Counted from the first letter of the stretch, positions 1-11,572 are shown. The stretch is 64,000 nt of DNA from an uncultured Opitutia bacterium (GCA_903840415.1 CAIMFY010000091.1:28323-92322), one strand, 5' to 3'. Translations and numbers: made by a program. The notes: generated from the letters alone by a model not told the origin.

Positions 1-1727
<1,727 letters not shown>

Positions 1728-1743
1728 TGGGAAGGGCGAAAAC

Positions 1744-2823
1744 TCAGGCGACGCGCAACGGTTCCAGTCCGCTCAACTGCATCGCGGGTTCCGCGGAGGG
1801 AATGACGTGCGGCTTCTTCCCGCGCACCGCCTCGGCGATCGCCGCGATGTGCGCCGGAGTGGAGCCGCAGCAGCCGCCGACGAGATTCACGAAGCCGCTC
1901 GATGCGAACTCGCCCAGCACCTTCGCCATGTCGGCCGGCGACTCGTCGTAGCCGCCAAAGGCATTGGGCAGACCGGCGTTCGGGTAGCACGTGACGTAGC
2001 AGTTCGCGATCGACGCGAGTTCCTCGACGTAGGGGCGCATCGCGGCGCCGCCGAGCGCGCAGTTGATACCGACGGAAAACGGATTCGCATGACGCACGCT
2101 GTTGAAGAATGCCGCGACCGTCTGGCCCGAGAGGGTGCGGCCCGAGGCGTCGGTGATCGTCACGCTGATCATCACGGGCACGCGGGCGGCGTCACCGCGC
2201 GCGTCGAAGATGGTCTCGATCGCGAAGAGTGCGGCCTTGGCGTTGAGCGTGTCGAAGATGGTCTCGACGAGCAGCGCGTCGACGCCACCGTCGAGCAGCG
2301 CGTTGATTTGTTCGGTGTAGGCGGTGACGACCTGCTCCCACGTGACGGCGCGGTAGTCGGGGCGGTTGACGTCAGGCGACATCGAAAGCGTCCGGTTGAG
2401 CGGCCCAATGGCGCCGGCGACGAAGCAGCGACGACCAAATTTTTTGGTGGCGGCATCCGCGGCCCGGCGCGCGCAGCCGACCGCCGCGAGGTTCAAGTCG
2501 CGCACGAGCGGCTCGAGCTTGTAGTCCGCCTGAGAAATCGAGGTGGAGTTGAAGGTATTGGTCTCAACCATGTCGGCGCCTGCCGCGAAGTAGTCGCCGT
2601 GAATTTTCTCGATGACATCGGGCCGCGTAAGGGAGAGCAGGTCATTGTTGCCCTGCAAATCGTGCGGGTGGGCCTTGAAGCGTTCGCCGCGGAAATCGGC
2701 CTCGCGCAACTTATAAGTCTGAATCATCGAGCCCATTGCGCCGTCGAGGACGGCGATGCGCTGCGCAAAAAGCGCGGCGAGCGGCGAGGCCGGTGGCGGC
2801 GTTGCAATGGATGATCCGTTCAT
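1744..2823 (-). CDS. metH: Methionine synthase, homocysteine-binding part (split MetH)
   Basis: A 359-residue homocysteine S-methyltransferase domain equivalent to roughly the first 350 residues of E. coli MetH (1227 residues). It opens with [12 protein letters not shown] and ends soon after [12 protein letters not shown]; the CC pair and the earlier Cys of GINCALG are the expected zinc ligands that activate homocysteine thiolate. It must work with the product of the next gene, which carries the pterin and B12 domains. The break falls exactly between domains, which argues for a genuine two-subunit enzyme rather than a frameshift inside a domain. It is transcribed away from a B12 riboswitch and BtuB-type receptor. 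Confidence 0.93.
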   Translation of the reverse strand: MNGSSIATPPPASPLAALFAQRIAVLDGAMGSMIQTYKLREADFRGERFKAHPHDLQGNNDLLSLTRPDVIEKIHGDYFAAGADMVETNTFNSTSISQADYKLEPLVRDLNLAAVGCARRAADAATKKFGRRCFVAGAIGPLNRTLSMSPDVNRPDYRAVTWEQVVTAYTEQINALLDGGVDALLVETIFDTLNAKAALFAIETIFDARGDAARVPVMISVTITDASGRTLSGQTVAAFFNSVRHANPFSVGINCALGGAAMRPYVEELASIANCYVTCYPNAGLPNAFGGYDESPADMAKVLGEFASSGFVNLVGGCCGSTPAHIAAIAEAVRGKKPHVIPSAEPAMQLSGLEPLRVA

Positions 2824-2937
2824 GAGGCGGCCACCTTACAGGTGAATCTGCCGTTGGCAAGACAACGTATCTACGAATTGCCATGCGTTGATGCGTGGAA
2901 AAGCACATTCCCCTTGCCACCTGGGTTGCGGGGCGAT

Positions 2938-3131
2938 GAGGTGCGGCCGTCAGCGTTCTTTTTATTTTCCGGAATTAGGGAAGGCCGTGAAAATCGGCCA
3001 CAGTTGCGCTGCGGTGACGCATCACAAACCTCCATCTCGCGCGAGCGGGAGCAGAGCCAATCGGGCGACCGGTGAAGGCGGAGGCGAGGCGATCCACGGG
3101 GATCACACATGCGAAGTCCGAACACCTGCCC
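2938..3131 (+). promoter_or_regulatory. Cobalamin riboswitch
   Basis: The stretch has the order of conserved blocks of an adenosylcobalamin aptamer: a 5' GGTGC near 2939, AGGGAAGGCCGTGAAAATC (2977-2995), a GCGGTGA (3010-3016) standing for the usual core, a variable stem, and the B12 box AGTCCGAACACCTGCC at 3115-3130. Downstream, ACTCACGC and GCGTGAGAG (about 3138-3215) can pair, a possible expression platform before the receptor start at 3274. Its place upstream of a BtuB-like gene fits repression of B12 uptake when B12 is plentiful. The call is by eye, without covariance scoring. Confidence 0.82.
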
Positions 3132-3273
3132 CGGAAAAACTCACGCGTTTCGCCGCGACCTTTTGCGGCGGCGGACCGCGAAAACTTCATCGCAAAAATG
3201 AAGCGTGAGAGTGGAAACGTCCTCCGACGGCGGCGGATGGTCTGCTCTTCCCGCACCTAACAGCAGCCATCAC

Positions 3274-5136
3274 ATGAAAAGTCTCCCCTCGCCTGCGCAC
3301 CGCGCGCGCCGGCTTTCCGTCCTTATCAGCGTGCTCGCTATGCTCACCGCCGCACGGGCACAGCCGACCGCGACGCCGCTCGCGCCTTTCGTTACCACCG
3401 CCACGCGCACGCCCTCCGATCAGCAAACGATTGGTTCGGCGGTCGATGTCATCTCAGCCGCCGACTTGGCTCGACAGCAGATTTCGTCGCTGGTAGGCGC
3501 GCTCGGCGGCGTGACCGGCGCGCCATTGTTTGCCTCCGGTGCGAACGGCGCAGCGGCCTCGCTCTTCCTGCGCGGCTCGAATTCCAATCAGACCCTCTTC
3601 CTCGTCGACGGCGTACGCTTCAACGATCCCAACACCGACTACCAAGTCACCCTCGGTGGCGCCTGCGTTGGCGCGTGCGATTCGCTCGAGGTCGCGCACG
3701 GTCCGCAGAGCACGCTCTACGGCGGAGAGGCGATGGGCGGCGTGGTCTCGCTGCGCGCCCAGCGCGGCGCAGGCACACCGACCGCCAGCGTCTCAGCCGA
3801 GGCCGGCTCCTTCGGCACGGTGCAAGGCGCATTTGCGGCTCAAGCTGCAAGCGGCGCGAACGCGTGGAATTTCTCCGCCCAAGGCGGCCACACCGACAAT
3901 CGGCGCGCCAACAATTATTTCGATTCGGCCAACACCACCCTCCGCCTCGATCACCAGGTGAACGACCGCACGAGCGTCGGCGGCACACTCCGCTGGTTCC
4001 ACGGCGTCTACGGCGACCCAGGCGATCGCTTCACCAACGATCCCGACAATAAGGATCGCGAGGAAAACCTGCTGGCGACGGCCTTCGCCGACGTAAAACT
4101 TGCCGAAGCGTGGACCGCGCACGCCACGCTCGCCGGCCAGGATCGCCGCTTCGTTTCAGAAAATCCGCGCGTCGGCTACGCCACGCAAATCACCGTCGTG
4201 AAAAATCAACGCGCCGTGCTCGATGCGCAGACGACCTACACCGGACTGGAGCGGCAGCGAATTACGGGCGGCGTCACGGCCGAGGCCAATCACACCGTCA
4301 ACACCGGCTTCGGCAGCATCGACCAGCATCAGGCCCTGCTGGCGTTTTTCGCGCAGGATGAATTCTCGCCCGCGGAAAATGTTTTTCTTACCGGTGGCCT
4401 GCGCAGCGACGACTTCGACACCTTCGGCCGCGCGACGACTGGTCGCGCGACCGCCGCGTGGCTCGTGGCGCAGCGCTCGCTCAAATTGCGAACGAGCTAC
4501 GGCACTGCGTTTCGCTCCCCGAGCTTCTTGGATCTCTATGGGAAGAGCGCGTTCTATCACGGCAACCCGAATCTCCGGCCCGAGCGCGCCCGCGGTTGGG
4601 ATGTCGGCGCGGATTATTATTTCGCGCAAAAGCGTGGCACGCTGAGCGCCACGTGGTTCAACACCGCCTTCACCGATCTCATCGCGAGCTCGCCGGATTT
4701 CACCAGCGAGATCAACATCCAGCGTGCCCGCACGCGCGGCGCGGAGTTGGCCGCGCAAGGCGCGCTGCCGGGCGCCATTACCCTGCGCTCGAGCTTCACC
4801 TATCTTGAGGCGGATAATTCCACCTCGAACACCCGGCTCCTGCGGCGTCCGCGCCAAAGCGGTTCACTCGACGCGTGGCATGACTTCGGCGGCGGCGTCA
4901 GCGCCGGCGCGGGCATGACCTTCGCCGCGCATCGTCGCGACGTTGACGCAAAGACCTTCGCGCAAATCGACGCCGAAGACTACACCGTCACGCGCCTCTA
5001 CGCCGCTTGGCAAGCCACGCCCCAGCTCGCGCTGAAAGTCCGTCTCGAAAATTTCCTCAACGAAAAATACGAGCCGGTGAACGGCTACCCGGCCCTCGGA
5101 TTCGGCGCCTTCGGCGGCGCCGAGTGGAAGTTCTGA
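3274..5136 (+). CDS. btuB: TonB-dependent vitamin B12 receptor, BtuB-like
   Basis: A 620-residue outer-membrane receptor, close to the length of E. coli BtuB (614). The start at 3274 is chosen because it gives a signal peptide ending in ARAQ; an open frame runs further upstream into the riboswitch platform. Next come a TonB-box-like PFVTTATRTP, a plug domain with SLFLRGSNSNQTLFLVDGVR, and a beta barrel ending in aromatic Phe (GAEWKF). Active uptake of cobalamin using TonB-ExbBD energy is inferred mainly from the riboswitch directly upstream and the neighbouring B12-dependent metH. Without that context it could only be called a small BtuB/CirA-type receptor. Confidence 0.87.
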   Translation: MKSLPSPAHRARRLSVLISVLAMLTAARAQPTATPLAPFVTTATRTPSDQQTIGSAVDVISAADLARQQISSLVGALGGVTGAPLFASGANGAAASLFLRGSNSNQTLFLVDGVRFNDPNTDYQVTLGGACVGACDSLEVAHGPQSTLYGGEAMGGVVSLRAQRGAGTPTASVSAEAGSFGTVQGAFAAQAASGANAWNFSAQGGHTDNRRANNYFDSANTTLRLDHQVNDRTSVGGTLRWFHGVYGDPGDRFTNDPDNKDREENLLATAFADVKLAEAWTAHATLAGQDRRFVSENPRVGYATQITVVKNQRAVLDAQTTYTGLERQRITGGVTAEANHTVNTGFGSIDQHQALLAFFAQDEFSPAENVFLTGGLRSDDFDTFGRATTGRATAAWLVAQRSLKLRTSYGTAFRSPSFLDLYGKSAFYHGNPNLRPERARGWDVGADYYFAQKRGTLSATWFNTAFTDLIASSPDFTSEINIQRARTRGAELAAQGALPGAITLRSSFTYLEADNSTSNTRLLRRPRQSGSLDAWHDFGGGVSAGAGMTFAAHRRDVDAKTFAQIDAEDYTVTRLYAAWQATPQLALKVRLENFLNEKYEPVNGYPALGFGAFGGAEWKF

Positions 5137-5186
5137 CGCGCGGCTTGTCGTTTGACGGACGAGCGCGCGGCGGGTGGACTCGGTTC

Positions 5187-7031
5187 ATGCTGAACTTGGT
5201 TCCCCGCCTCGCTCTGTTCACGGTTGCGGCCTCCGTCGCGTTTGCGCTCGAACCCAACCCCGCCCCTACCCGCCCGACCGCCGACTACGTGCCGGACGTC
5301 GCCGCGCTCGCCACCCCCGCGTCGAGCGAACTGCGCGAACTCGTCGAGCGCTTCGTGACCGATCGCACCGAACTCGAACGGTTCTACAGCGTGAAAGGCT
5401 CGGCGCTGCAGACGCGGCGGCTGCGCGAGTTCTACCAATCGTGGCAGGAGCGGCTCGCGAAAATCGATTTCGAAAAACTCGGCGTCGATGGCCGCATCGA
5501 CGCCACGCTGCTCCGCACGCGCCTCACCCACGAACTGCGCCTCCTCGATCGCGAGGCGCAGCGCGCCGCCGAGATGGCGCCGCTGCTGCCGTTCGCCGAG
5601 GATATCGCCCGCCTGCAGGAAGCCCGCCGGACGCTCGAGCCGGTTGACGCCCCGGCCTCCGCCAAAATCCTCGATCGCATCCGGCAGTCGGTCGAGCAGA
5701 CGCGTGCTGCCGTCGAGGCGGGGCTCAAACCCACCGAAGAAAAATTGTCCGACAGCAAAGCTGGAAAGAAAGATTCACCCGCTTCGGCGGTGAAACCCGC
5801 GCAGCTCGTCACCACCAAGATCGTCGGTTTCCGCGCGGCGAACCGCCTCGCCGATCTCCAGAAAACGCTCGCGGACTGGTTCAAGTTCTACGACGCCTAC
5901 GATCCGGTGTTCAGCTGGTGGGCGCGCGAGCCGCAAAAGCAGGTGACGCAGGCGCTCGAAGACTACCAAAAGCTTCTGCGCGAAAAGGTCGCCGGCATCG
6001 ATCCGAAGGCGAAGGACCAGCCGATCATCGGCGATCCGATCGGCCGCGACGGCTTGGTCGCCGACTTGGAAAACGAAATGATCGCCTACACGCCTGAGGA
6101 GCTCATCGCGGTCGCGGAGCGGGAGTTCGCGTGGGTTGACACCGAGTTGAAGCGTGCCGCCCACGACATGGGCCTAGGCGACGACTGGAAGGCTGCGCTC
6201 GAAAAGGTGAAGGAGGATCACGTCGCGCCCGGCGAACAGCCGGCGCTCATCCGCGATCTCGCGCTCGAGGCGACGCGCTATGTGCGCGACAACAACCTCG
6301 TCACCGTGCCGCCGCTGGCCAGCGACTTGTGGCGGATGCTGATGATGTCGCCCGAGCAGCAGAAGGTCGCGCCGTTTTTCCTCGGCGGAAACGACATCCT
6401 CGTCTCGTTCCCCACGGACGCGATGACGGAGGAGGAAAAACTCCAGAGCCTCCGGGCCAACAACCGCCATTTCGCGCGCGCCACCGTGTTTCACGAACTT
6501 CTCCCCGGCCACCACCTCCAGTTTTACTGGATGGCCCGCTCGAACCAGCACCGCGAACTCTTCTCGACGCCCTTCTGGATCGAAGGCTGGTCGCTCTGGT
6601 GGGAGTTTTACCTCTGGGATCGGAAATTCATTGCGACGCCCGAGGATCGAATCGGCGCGCTGTTTTGGCGGGCGCACCGCTGCGCGCGGATTATTTTCTC
6701 GCTGAAGTTTCACCTTGGCGAGTGGACGCCGCAGCAGTGCATCGACTTTCTCGTCGAGCGCGTCGGTCACGAGCGGGCGAGCGCGACGGGCGAAGTGCGC
6801 CGCTCCTTCAACGGCAGCTACCCGCCGCTCTACCAGGCCGGCTACATGCTCGGCGCGCTGCAACTCCGCGATCTCCACCGCACGCTCGTAGATACCGGCA
6901 AGATGAACGACCGGCAGTTTCACGACACGATCCTCCGCGGCGGCACGATGCCGATCGAGATGGTGCGCGCGCTTCTGCTGAAGGAAAAACTCTTGCGCGA
7001 CTTCCAGCCGACGTGGAAATTTGCGAACTGA
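5187..7031 (+). CDS. Secreted DUF885 family putative metallohydrolase
   Basis: A 614-residue protein with a signal peptide (LALFTVAASVAFALE). The start at 5187 is preferred because the longer frame overlaps btuB and lacks a leader. The C-terminal half has the DUF885 signature HELLPGHHLQFYW (from about residue 436) and EGWSLWWEF (Glu about 466), an HExxxGH-plus-distant-Glu pattern like that of metallopeptidases. Family members are often annotated as dipeptidases or hydrolases, but substrates are mostly unknown. It begins 50 bp after btuB and ends 12 bp before the GH127 gene, so the three may form one transcript. Residues about 185-205 are a charged, probably flexible linker. Confidence 0.82.
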   Translation: MLNLVPRLALFTVAASVAFALEPNPAPTRPTADYVPDVAALATPASSELRELVERFVTDRTELERFYSVKGSALQTRRLREFYQSWQERLAKIDFEKLGVDGRIDATLLRTRLTHELRLLDREAQRAAEMAPLLPFAEDIARLQEARRTLEPVDAPASAKILDRIRQSVEQTRAAVEAGLKPTEEKLSDSKAGKKDSPASAVKPAQLVTTKIVGFRAANRLADLQKTLADWFKFYDAYDPVFSWWAREPQKQVTQALEDYQKLLREKVAGIDPKAKDQPIIGDPIGRDGLVADLENEMIAYTPEELIAVAEREFAWVDTELKRAAHDMGLGDDWKAALEKVKEDHVAPGEQPALIRDLALEATRYVRDNNLVTVPPLASDLWRMLMMSPEQQKVAPFFLGGNDILVSFPTDAMTEEEKLQSLRANNRHFARATVFHELLPGHHLQFYWMARSNQHRELFSTPFWIEGWSLWWEFYLWDRKFIATPEDRIGALFWRAHRCARIIFSLKFHLGEWTPQQCIDFLVERVGHERASATGEVRRSFNGSYPPLYQAGYMLGALQLRDLHRTLVDTGKMNDRQFHDTILRGGTMPIEMVRALLLKEKLLRDFQPTWKFAN

Positions 7032-7043
7032 ATCCCAGCGATC

Positions 7044-8978
7044 ATGAAAACAAAATTTTTGTTCACGCTCGCGTTGGCGGCAACCGTCTGCGCCGCGCCG
7101 CTCTTGGCCGCGGATTATCCCGTGCAACCGGTGCCGTTCACCGCCGTGCGTGTCACGGGCGGATTCTGGCGCGAACGGCAGGAAGTGAACCGCACCGTCA
7201 CCGTGCCGTTCGCGTTGCAGCAGTGCGAAGACTCCAAGCGGCTCACGAATTTCGATCTCGCCGCCGAGACGATGCGGCGGCGCGCGGCGGGCGAGAAGGA
7301 TTTCCAGAACAAGCCGCCGACCATTTATCCGTTCGACGATACCGACGCCTACAAGGCGATCGAGGGCGCGTCCTACGTCCTGAGCATGACGCCCGACGCC
7401 GCACTCGAAAAACACCTCGACGACTGGATCGCGCGCATCGCGGCGGCGCAGGAACCCGACGGTTACCTCTACACCTTTCGGACGATGCACCCCGACTCGC
7501 CCGCGCACAAATGGATCGGGGAGCACCGTTGGGAAAAAGATCCGGATCTCAGCCACGAGCTTTATTGCGCCGGGCACCTCTACGAGTCGGGCGTCGCGCA
7601 TTTTCAGGCGACGGGCAAGCGGGCGCTCCTCGACGTCTGCCTGAAAAACGCCGAGTTGCTCTGGCGCGACTTTGGTGACGGGAAGCTCCGCCTCGCCCCC
7701 GGCCACGAGATCGTCGAGATGGGTTTGGTGAAACTGTTCCGCGTCACCGGCGACGCGCGGTGGCTGAAACTCGCGCAGATTTTCCTCGATGCGCGCGGGC
7801 CCGGCGGCCCGGCCTACAACCAGCGCCACCGGCTCGTCGTTGATCAGATCGAGGCGGTGGGGCACGCGGTGCGCGCCAACTATCTTTACTCCGGCATGGC
7901 CGATGTCGCCGCGCTCACCGGCGACACGCGTTACCTCGATGCGATCACGAAAATCTGGGAGAGCGCGACGGCGCGGAAAATGTATCTCACCGGCGGCGTC
8001 GGCGCACTCGCGAAGGGCGAGGCCTATGGCGCCGACTACGAACTGCCGCCCAACGGCTACAACGAAACCTGCGCCGCCGTCGCCCTCATGATGTGGAACC
8101 ACCGGATGTTTCTGCTCACCGGCGAGGCGAAGTTCATGGATGTGTTCGAGCGCACAGCGTTCAACGGCTTCCTGAGCGGCGTCTCCATTTCCGGCGATCG
8201 GTTTTTCTACACGAACCCCGTCGCCTACGACGGGCAGAAGAAAAACAACAGCGGCTTTGCGGGGCGCGTGCCGTGGTTCGGCTGCGCGTGCTGCCCGCCC
8301 AACCTGATGCGCACGCTCGCATCGCTCACCGGCTATTTCTACGCCGTGCGCGGCGATTCACTCTTTGTAAATTTCTACGCGCAGAACGAAGGCGCGGCGA
8401 CCGTCGCCGGCACGAAGGTGAAACTCGCGCAGACGACCGACTATCCGTGGCAGGGTGCCGTGCGGCTCGCGGTGTCGCCGGAAAAACCGGCGAAGTTTTC
8501 CGTGCGCGTGCGCATCCCCGGCTGGGCGCGAAACCGGCCGGTGCCATCAGATCTTTATTCCTACGACGACCAGGTTTCCGCCGTCTGGTCGGCGAAAATC
8601 GGGCGCGATGAAATCAGCGGCCCGCTCGAAAACGGCTTTCTCGTGATCACCCGCGAATGGCGCGCCGGCGACATCGTCGAACTGAACTTCGGCCTGCCGG
8701 TTCGCTCCGTGCGCGGCAACGACAAGATCGCGGCGACGCAGGGCCGCGTGGCCTTCGAGCGCGGACCGGTGGTGTATTGCGTCGAGGAACCGGCGCGCAC
8801 CTTCGTGCCCGTCGAGTGGGTCGTGCCGGCGGCGGCGACACTCACGGCCGAGCCCCGCGCCGATTTGCTTGGGGGCGTGACGGTGCTGAAGGTGGGCGAG
8901 GTCACGGCGATTCCCTACTTCGCGTGGAACAACCGCGGGCTCGCGCCGATGGCTGTGTGGTTGAAGCGGGCGCCGTAA
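7044..8978 (+). CDS. GH127 family beta-L-arabinofuranosidase, exported
   Basis: A 644-residue glycoside hydrolase with a signal peptide (ALAATVCAAPLLAA). Family 127 uses an unusual Cys nucleophile held by zinc. The motifs are present: NETCAA with Glu341 and Cys343, and CACCPPN with Cys416 and Cys417. By comparison with the Bifidobacterium enzyme HypBA1, Cys416 would be the nucleophile and Glu326 (GEAYG) the acid/base. It probably releases beta-L-arabinofuranose from plant glycans in the periplasm. The (alpha/alpha)6 part fills residues 30-430 and beta-rich domains follow. The start follows the DUF885 stop by 12 bp. No dedicated sugar receptor is adjacent. Confidence 0.88.
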   Translation: MKTKFLFTLALAATVCAAPLLAADYPVQPVPFTAVRVTGGFWRERQEVNRTVTVPFALQQCEDSKRLTNFDLAAETMRRRAAGEKDFQNKPPTIYPFDDTDAYKAIEGASYVLSMTPDAALEKHLDDWIARIAAAQEPDGYLYTFRTMHPDSPAHKWIGEHRWEKDPDLSHELYCAGHLYESGVAHFQATGKRALLDVCLKNAELLWRDFGDGKLRLAPGHEIVEMGLVKLFRVTGDARWLKLAQIFLDARGPGGPAYNQRHRLVVDQIEAVGHAVRANYLYSGMADVAALTGDTRYLDAITKIWESATARKMYLTGGVGALAKGEAYGADYELPPNGYNETCAAVALMMWNHRMFLLTGEAKFMDVFERTAFNGFLSGVSISGDRFFYTNPVAYDGQKKNNSGFAGRVPWFGCACCPPNLMRTLASLTGYFYAVRGDSLFVNFYAQNEGAATVAGTKVKLAQTTDYPWQGAVRLAVSPEKPAKFSVRVRIPGWARNRPVPSDLYSYDDQVSAVWSAKIGRDEISGPLENGFLVITREWRAGDIVELNFGLPVRSVRGNDKIAATQGRVAFERGPVVYCVEEPARTFVPVEWVVPAAATLTAEPRADLLGGVTVLKVGEVTAIPYFAWNNRGLAPMAVWLKRAP

Positions 8979-9020
8979 GAGAGAGTGTTTGGAGTTGGTC
9001 CACTGGCATTCGTGCCGTCG

Positions 9021-9075
9021 AGGAAGGGCCGAAGGGCGGGCCCAAGTTGACCCTGCATAAAAATGCGCCCTTCCT
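9021..9075. repeat. Nine-base inverted repeat upstream of sigma factor gene
   Basis: AGGAAGGGC at 9021-9029 is exactly complementary to GCCCTTCCT at 9067-9075, separated by 37 bases that include TTGACC and an A-rich stretch. It sits between the GH127 stop and the sigma factor start. It may be a leader hairpin or simply chance; no T-run follows, so it is not a standard terminator. Confidence 0.35.
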
Positions 9076-9086
9076 GCGTGGATCGG

Positions 9087-9599
9087 ATGGATGCAAACGC
9101 CCAATCCATGAGTTCGGCAGACCTCGAGACACTGCGGGCCTTCTACGTTGGGTCTCGTCAGCAGCTCTACACCTATGCCACATCGATCACCAGCAATCGC
9201 GAGTCAGCGGAGGACGCCATCCATGATGTTTTTCAGCGACTGCTGCGGCTCGAGGTCTTGCCGGCGGATTTGCGTCCGTATGTTTTCCGCAGCGTCCGCA
9301 ATGCCGCGCTGGACACATTGCGCCGCACCAAAGTGCGGAGCGATTCCATTTTCGATGCCGCCGCGGCGGTGGATGCCGTCGCCCCGACGGAGCCGCCGGC
9401 GTTCAAGACCGATGAACTCGCACAGTGGCTGGAGCAACTCTCACCCGATGAACGCGAGACCATTGTGCTGAAAATTTATGATGAATTCACCTTCCAACAG
9501 ATCGCGGACCTGCGCCAAGTCCCGTTGCAGACGGTGGCATCGTGGTATCGGCGGGGGCTCGACAAATTGAAGACCCATATCCCCACGGATCTCCTATGA
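9087..9599 (+). CDS. ECF-type RNA polymerase sigma factor
   Basis: A 170-residue sigma factor with only regions 2 and 4. Region 2 covers about residues 15-85 (YATSITSNRESAEDAIHDVF, then LRPYVFRSVRNAALDTLRR). Region 4 covers 115-165 with a helix-turn-helix FQQIADLRQVPLQTVASWY. The family directs polymerase to a small regulon, often in answer to envelope signals. Start 9087 is preferred over 9063 because the upstream residues are not sigma-like, but 9108 is also possible. Its stop overlaps the start of the small membrane protein by four bases (ATGA), a typical sigma/anti-sigma coupling. Confidence 0.88.
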   Translation: MDANAQSMSSADLETLRAFYVGSRQQLYTYATSITSNRESAEDAIHDVFQRLLRLEVLPADLRPYVFRSVRNAALDTLRRTKVRSDSIFDAAAAVDAVAPTEPPAFKTDELAQWLEQLSPDERETIVLKIYDEFTFQQIADLRQVPLQTVASWYRRGLDKLKTHIPTDLL

Positions 9600-9925
9600 A
9601 CGAACTTGAACAGCAGCTGAAAACCCAGCGTCTGGCAGCGCCCTCGACCGCTTTGGATCAGCGCATCAGCGATGCGTTTGCCGCGGTTGCCCGGAGCCGG
9701 CAATCATCGCGAAATCGGCAGATAATCTGGTGGTGGTTCTCGGCATTCGCTGCGTGCGGAGCCACCGCGGCGTTGTTTCTTTCGGGGACACTGTGGCGAC
9801 ATCCGACCCCCAAGCAGATTACTTATCGAATCGAGGCGCAAGGCCGCCTGCGTCTGCTGCTCCTTGAACCACCCGCCAGCGCGAACCGTGTGCCGCGCTT
9901 TGTGGTCACCACCCACGCCCCTTGA
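9596..9925 (+). CDS. Small membrane protein, probable anti-sigma-type partner
   Basis: A 109-residue protein translationally coupled to the ECF sigma factor through an ATGA overlap. A soluble N-terminus of about 42 residues is followed by one membrane helix (about 43-64, with IIWWWFSAFAACG) and a short tail outside. That layout and position match single-pass anti-sigma factors, but no named anti-sigma domain (ZAS, RseA, FecR) is recognisable, so the role is inferred. The protein is shorter than most anti-sigma factors. It lies 35 bp before the secreted kelch gene, suggesting one operon. Confidence 0.68.
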   Translation: MNELEQQLKTQRLAAPSTALDQRISDAFAAVARSRQSSRNRQIIWWWFSAFAACGATAALFLSGTLWRHPTPKQITYRIEAQGRLRLLLLEPPASANRVPRFVVTTHAP

Positions 9926-9960
9926 ATTTTTAGCGATCTCATCGCCCAACCTCGATCGTT

Positions 9961-11565
9961 ATGAAACCATTTCTCTTCCGCGTCGGAATCCTCGCGTTCC
10001 TGTTTCCGCTCGTTTCGGCGCTGAACGCCAGCGAGCAACTCCAGTTGGAGACCGCCATCTACGTTTTTAAGAACAGTGATTTTCATGCGGTCGATCTTCC
10101 CGGCGCCCCCTCGGCCAGCGAACACCATGGCATTCTCATCCCATCGCCGGCCACGATCAGATTCGATCAGGTGGCGCTGGCGCTCGACGGTTCGCACTAT
10201 GCGTGGAACGGCGGCGACACTCCACCCCAGCAATTCAGCCTGATCGCAGCGCCCTCGGTTCCGATGACCGCCGGCCAGCCGGTGAGTCTGGTGTCGTCCG
10301 TACCAAGTCAATATCTGGAACGGCTGGCGGACGGGCGACTTCAAGTCCGGGAAATTCCCGCCGAATCGCCGGACGCACCGCATTGCAAACTCACGTTCGC
10401 CGTGAGCGCGGAGCCCGGCGCCACGCCAAGACTGATCCTCGCCTGCAATCTGGATGTCGCCACGGTAAGTGCGCGCGAAAATATTCCGGGCGTGGCGCTG
10501 GAAGTCGGCAAGCCGCTCATCGCCCGGTTCAAGGAGGACCTGCAATTCCCCGCGCGCGCCGACCGGTGGTCGGCCTTGTTGTTGAAGGCGCCCAATGGCA
10601 GCGACTACAGCCTGCTCCTTCTGCTGAAATTGTCGCCGGCACCGACGCAACCCAGGCAGCTCACGAAGGTGGCGGACTATCATCTCAAGACCGAGCGATT
10701 CGGCGCTGCCGCCGTTGCCGATGGCAATTACGTTTACGTGATCGCCGGGCAGAATTCCGGCGGGATTCTCAGTGACATCGAGCGCTTCGACATCCGCACC
10801 CACGAGATCACGAAACTCACCGATGGGTTGATTCCGCGGCACCATCTTGGCGCGGCGATCGTGGGAGGAAAAATCTACGTGTTAGGCGGGCAGGGATACC
10901 GGTTGCCAGAGGCCAGTCGGTTTGAAAACACCGTGGAGATTTATGAGATTGAATCTGGAAAAATCACGCACGGTGCGCCCATGCCGACGCCGCGCGCGTA
11001 TTTTGCGACGGCGTTGTGGAGCGGTAAAATCTACGCCATAGGCGGCACCCACGGTGATATGCTCGCCATGGGTGAGACCAACCGCACCGCCATCTACGAC
11101 CCTACCACCAATGCGTGGACCGAGGGACTTCCGATGCCGACGGCACGCGCGACCAAGGCTGTGGTCACCCCTGACGGCATCGTTGTCATCGGGGGGTATC
11201 GCGGACCCGCCGTGTCGGTAGGACTAAAGACGGTGGAGTGCTTCGTCCCGAGTAAGAATCAGTGGTTCAGCCTGCCGGATCTCGACCGGCCGGTCGGGGC
11301 CGACTCGGCCGCCGGGCTGGAAAATTTTGTGTTTCTCTTCGGCAACTTCGATCCCGCCGACGAAATCCTAGCCTACGATTTGACGACCCACACCTCCCGA
11401 GTCGTCACGAACGGATTCGCCGCCGCGAGCCAATCGACGGCGGTAGCTCTCGATGGCTTGATTTATGTGATCGGGGGAACCGGTGGTGGTGGCCAACAAC
11501 GAACCGACCGCAACGCGATGGATGACATTCAGGTCTTCGCGCTCACGCCAACCGCCAGCCATTGA
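9961..11565 (+). CDS. Secreted kelch-repeat protein with N-terminal beta-rich domain
   Basis: A 534-residue exported protein (signal peptide ending about LVSALNAS). Residues about 25-220 form a domain I cannot name, containing CKLTFAVSAEPGATPRLIL. From about 230 on are kelch repeats with the usual hydrophobic run, double Gly and spaced Tyr/Trp, for example KIYVLGGQGY, KIYAIGGTHG and LIYVIGGTGG. They probably fold into a beta-propeller. Binding role unknown; kelch propellers usually bind proteins or sugars. It follows the sigma and putative anti-sigma genes by 35 bp and faces a related kelch gene, whose stop is only seven bases away. Confidence 0.82.
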   Translation: MKPFLFRVGILAFLFPLVSALNASEQLQLETAIYVFKNSDFHAVDLPGAPSASEHHGILIPSPATIRFDQVALALDGSHYAWNGGDTPPQQFSLIAAPSVPMTAGQPVSLVSSVPSQYLERLADGRLQVREIPAESPDAPHCKLTFAVSAEPGATPRLILACNLDVATVSARENIPGVALEVGKPLIARFKEDLQFPARADRWSALLLKAPNGSDYSLLLLLKLSPAPTQPRQLTKVADYHLKTERFGAAAVADGNYVYVIAGQNSGGILSDIERFDIRTHEITKLTDGLIPRHHLGAAIVGGKIYVLGGQGYRLPEASRFENTVEIYEIESGKITHGAPMPTPRAYFATALWSGKIYAIGGTHGDMLAMGETNRTAIYDPTTNAWTEGLPMPTARATKAVVTPDGIVVIGGYRGPAVSVGLKTVECFVPSKNQWFSLPDLDRPVGADSAAGLENFVFLFGNFDPADEILAYDLTTHTSRVVTNGFAAASQSTAVALDGLIYVIGGTGGGGQQRTDRNAMDDIQVFALTPTASH

Positions 11566-11572
11566 GGCCGCG

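Noticed and set aside
6174..8102. Long open frame on the minus strand, 642 codons
   Set aside because: It lies antisense to the DUF885 and GH127 genes, is rich in Arg, Ala and Gly without any motif, and arises from high GC with strong third-position bias.
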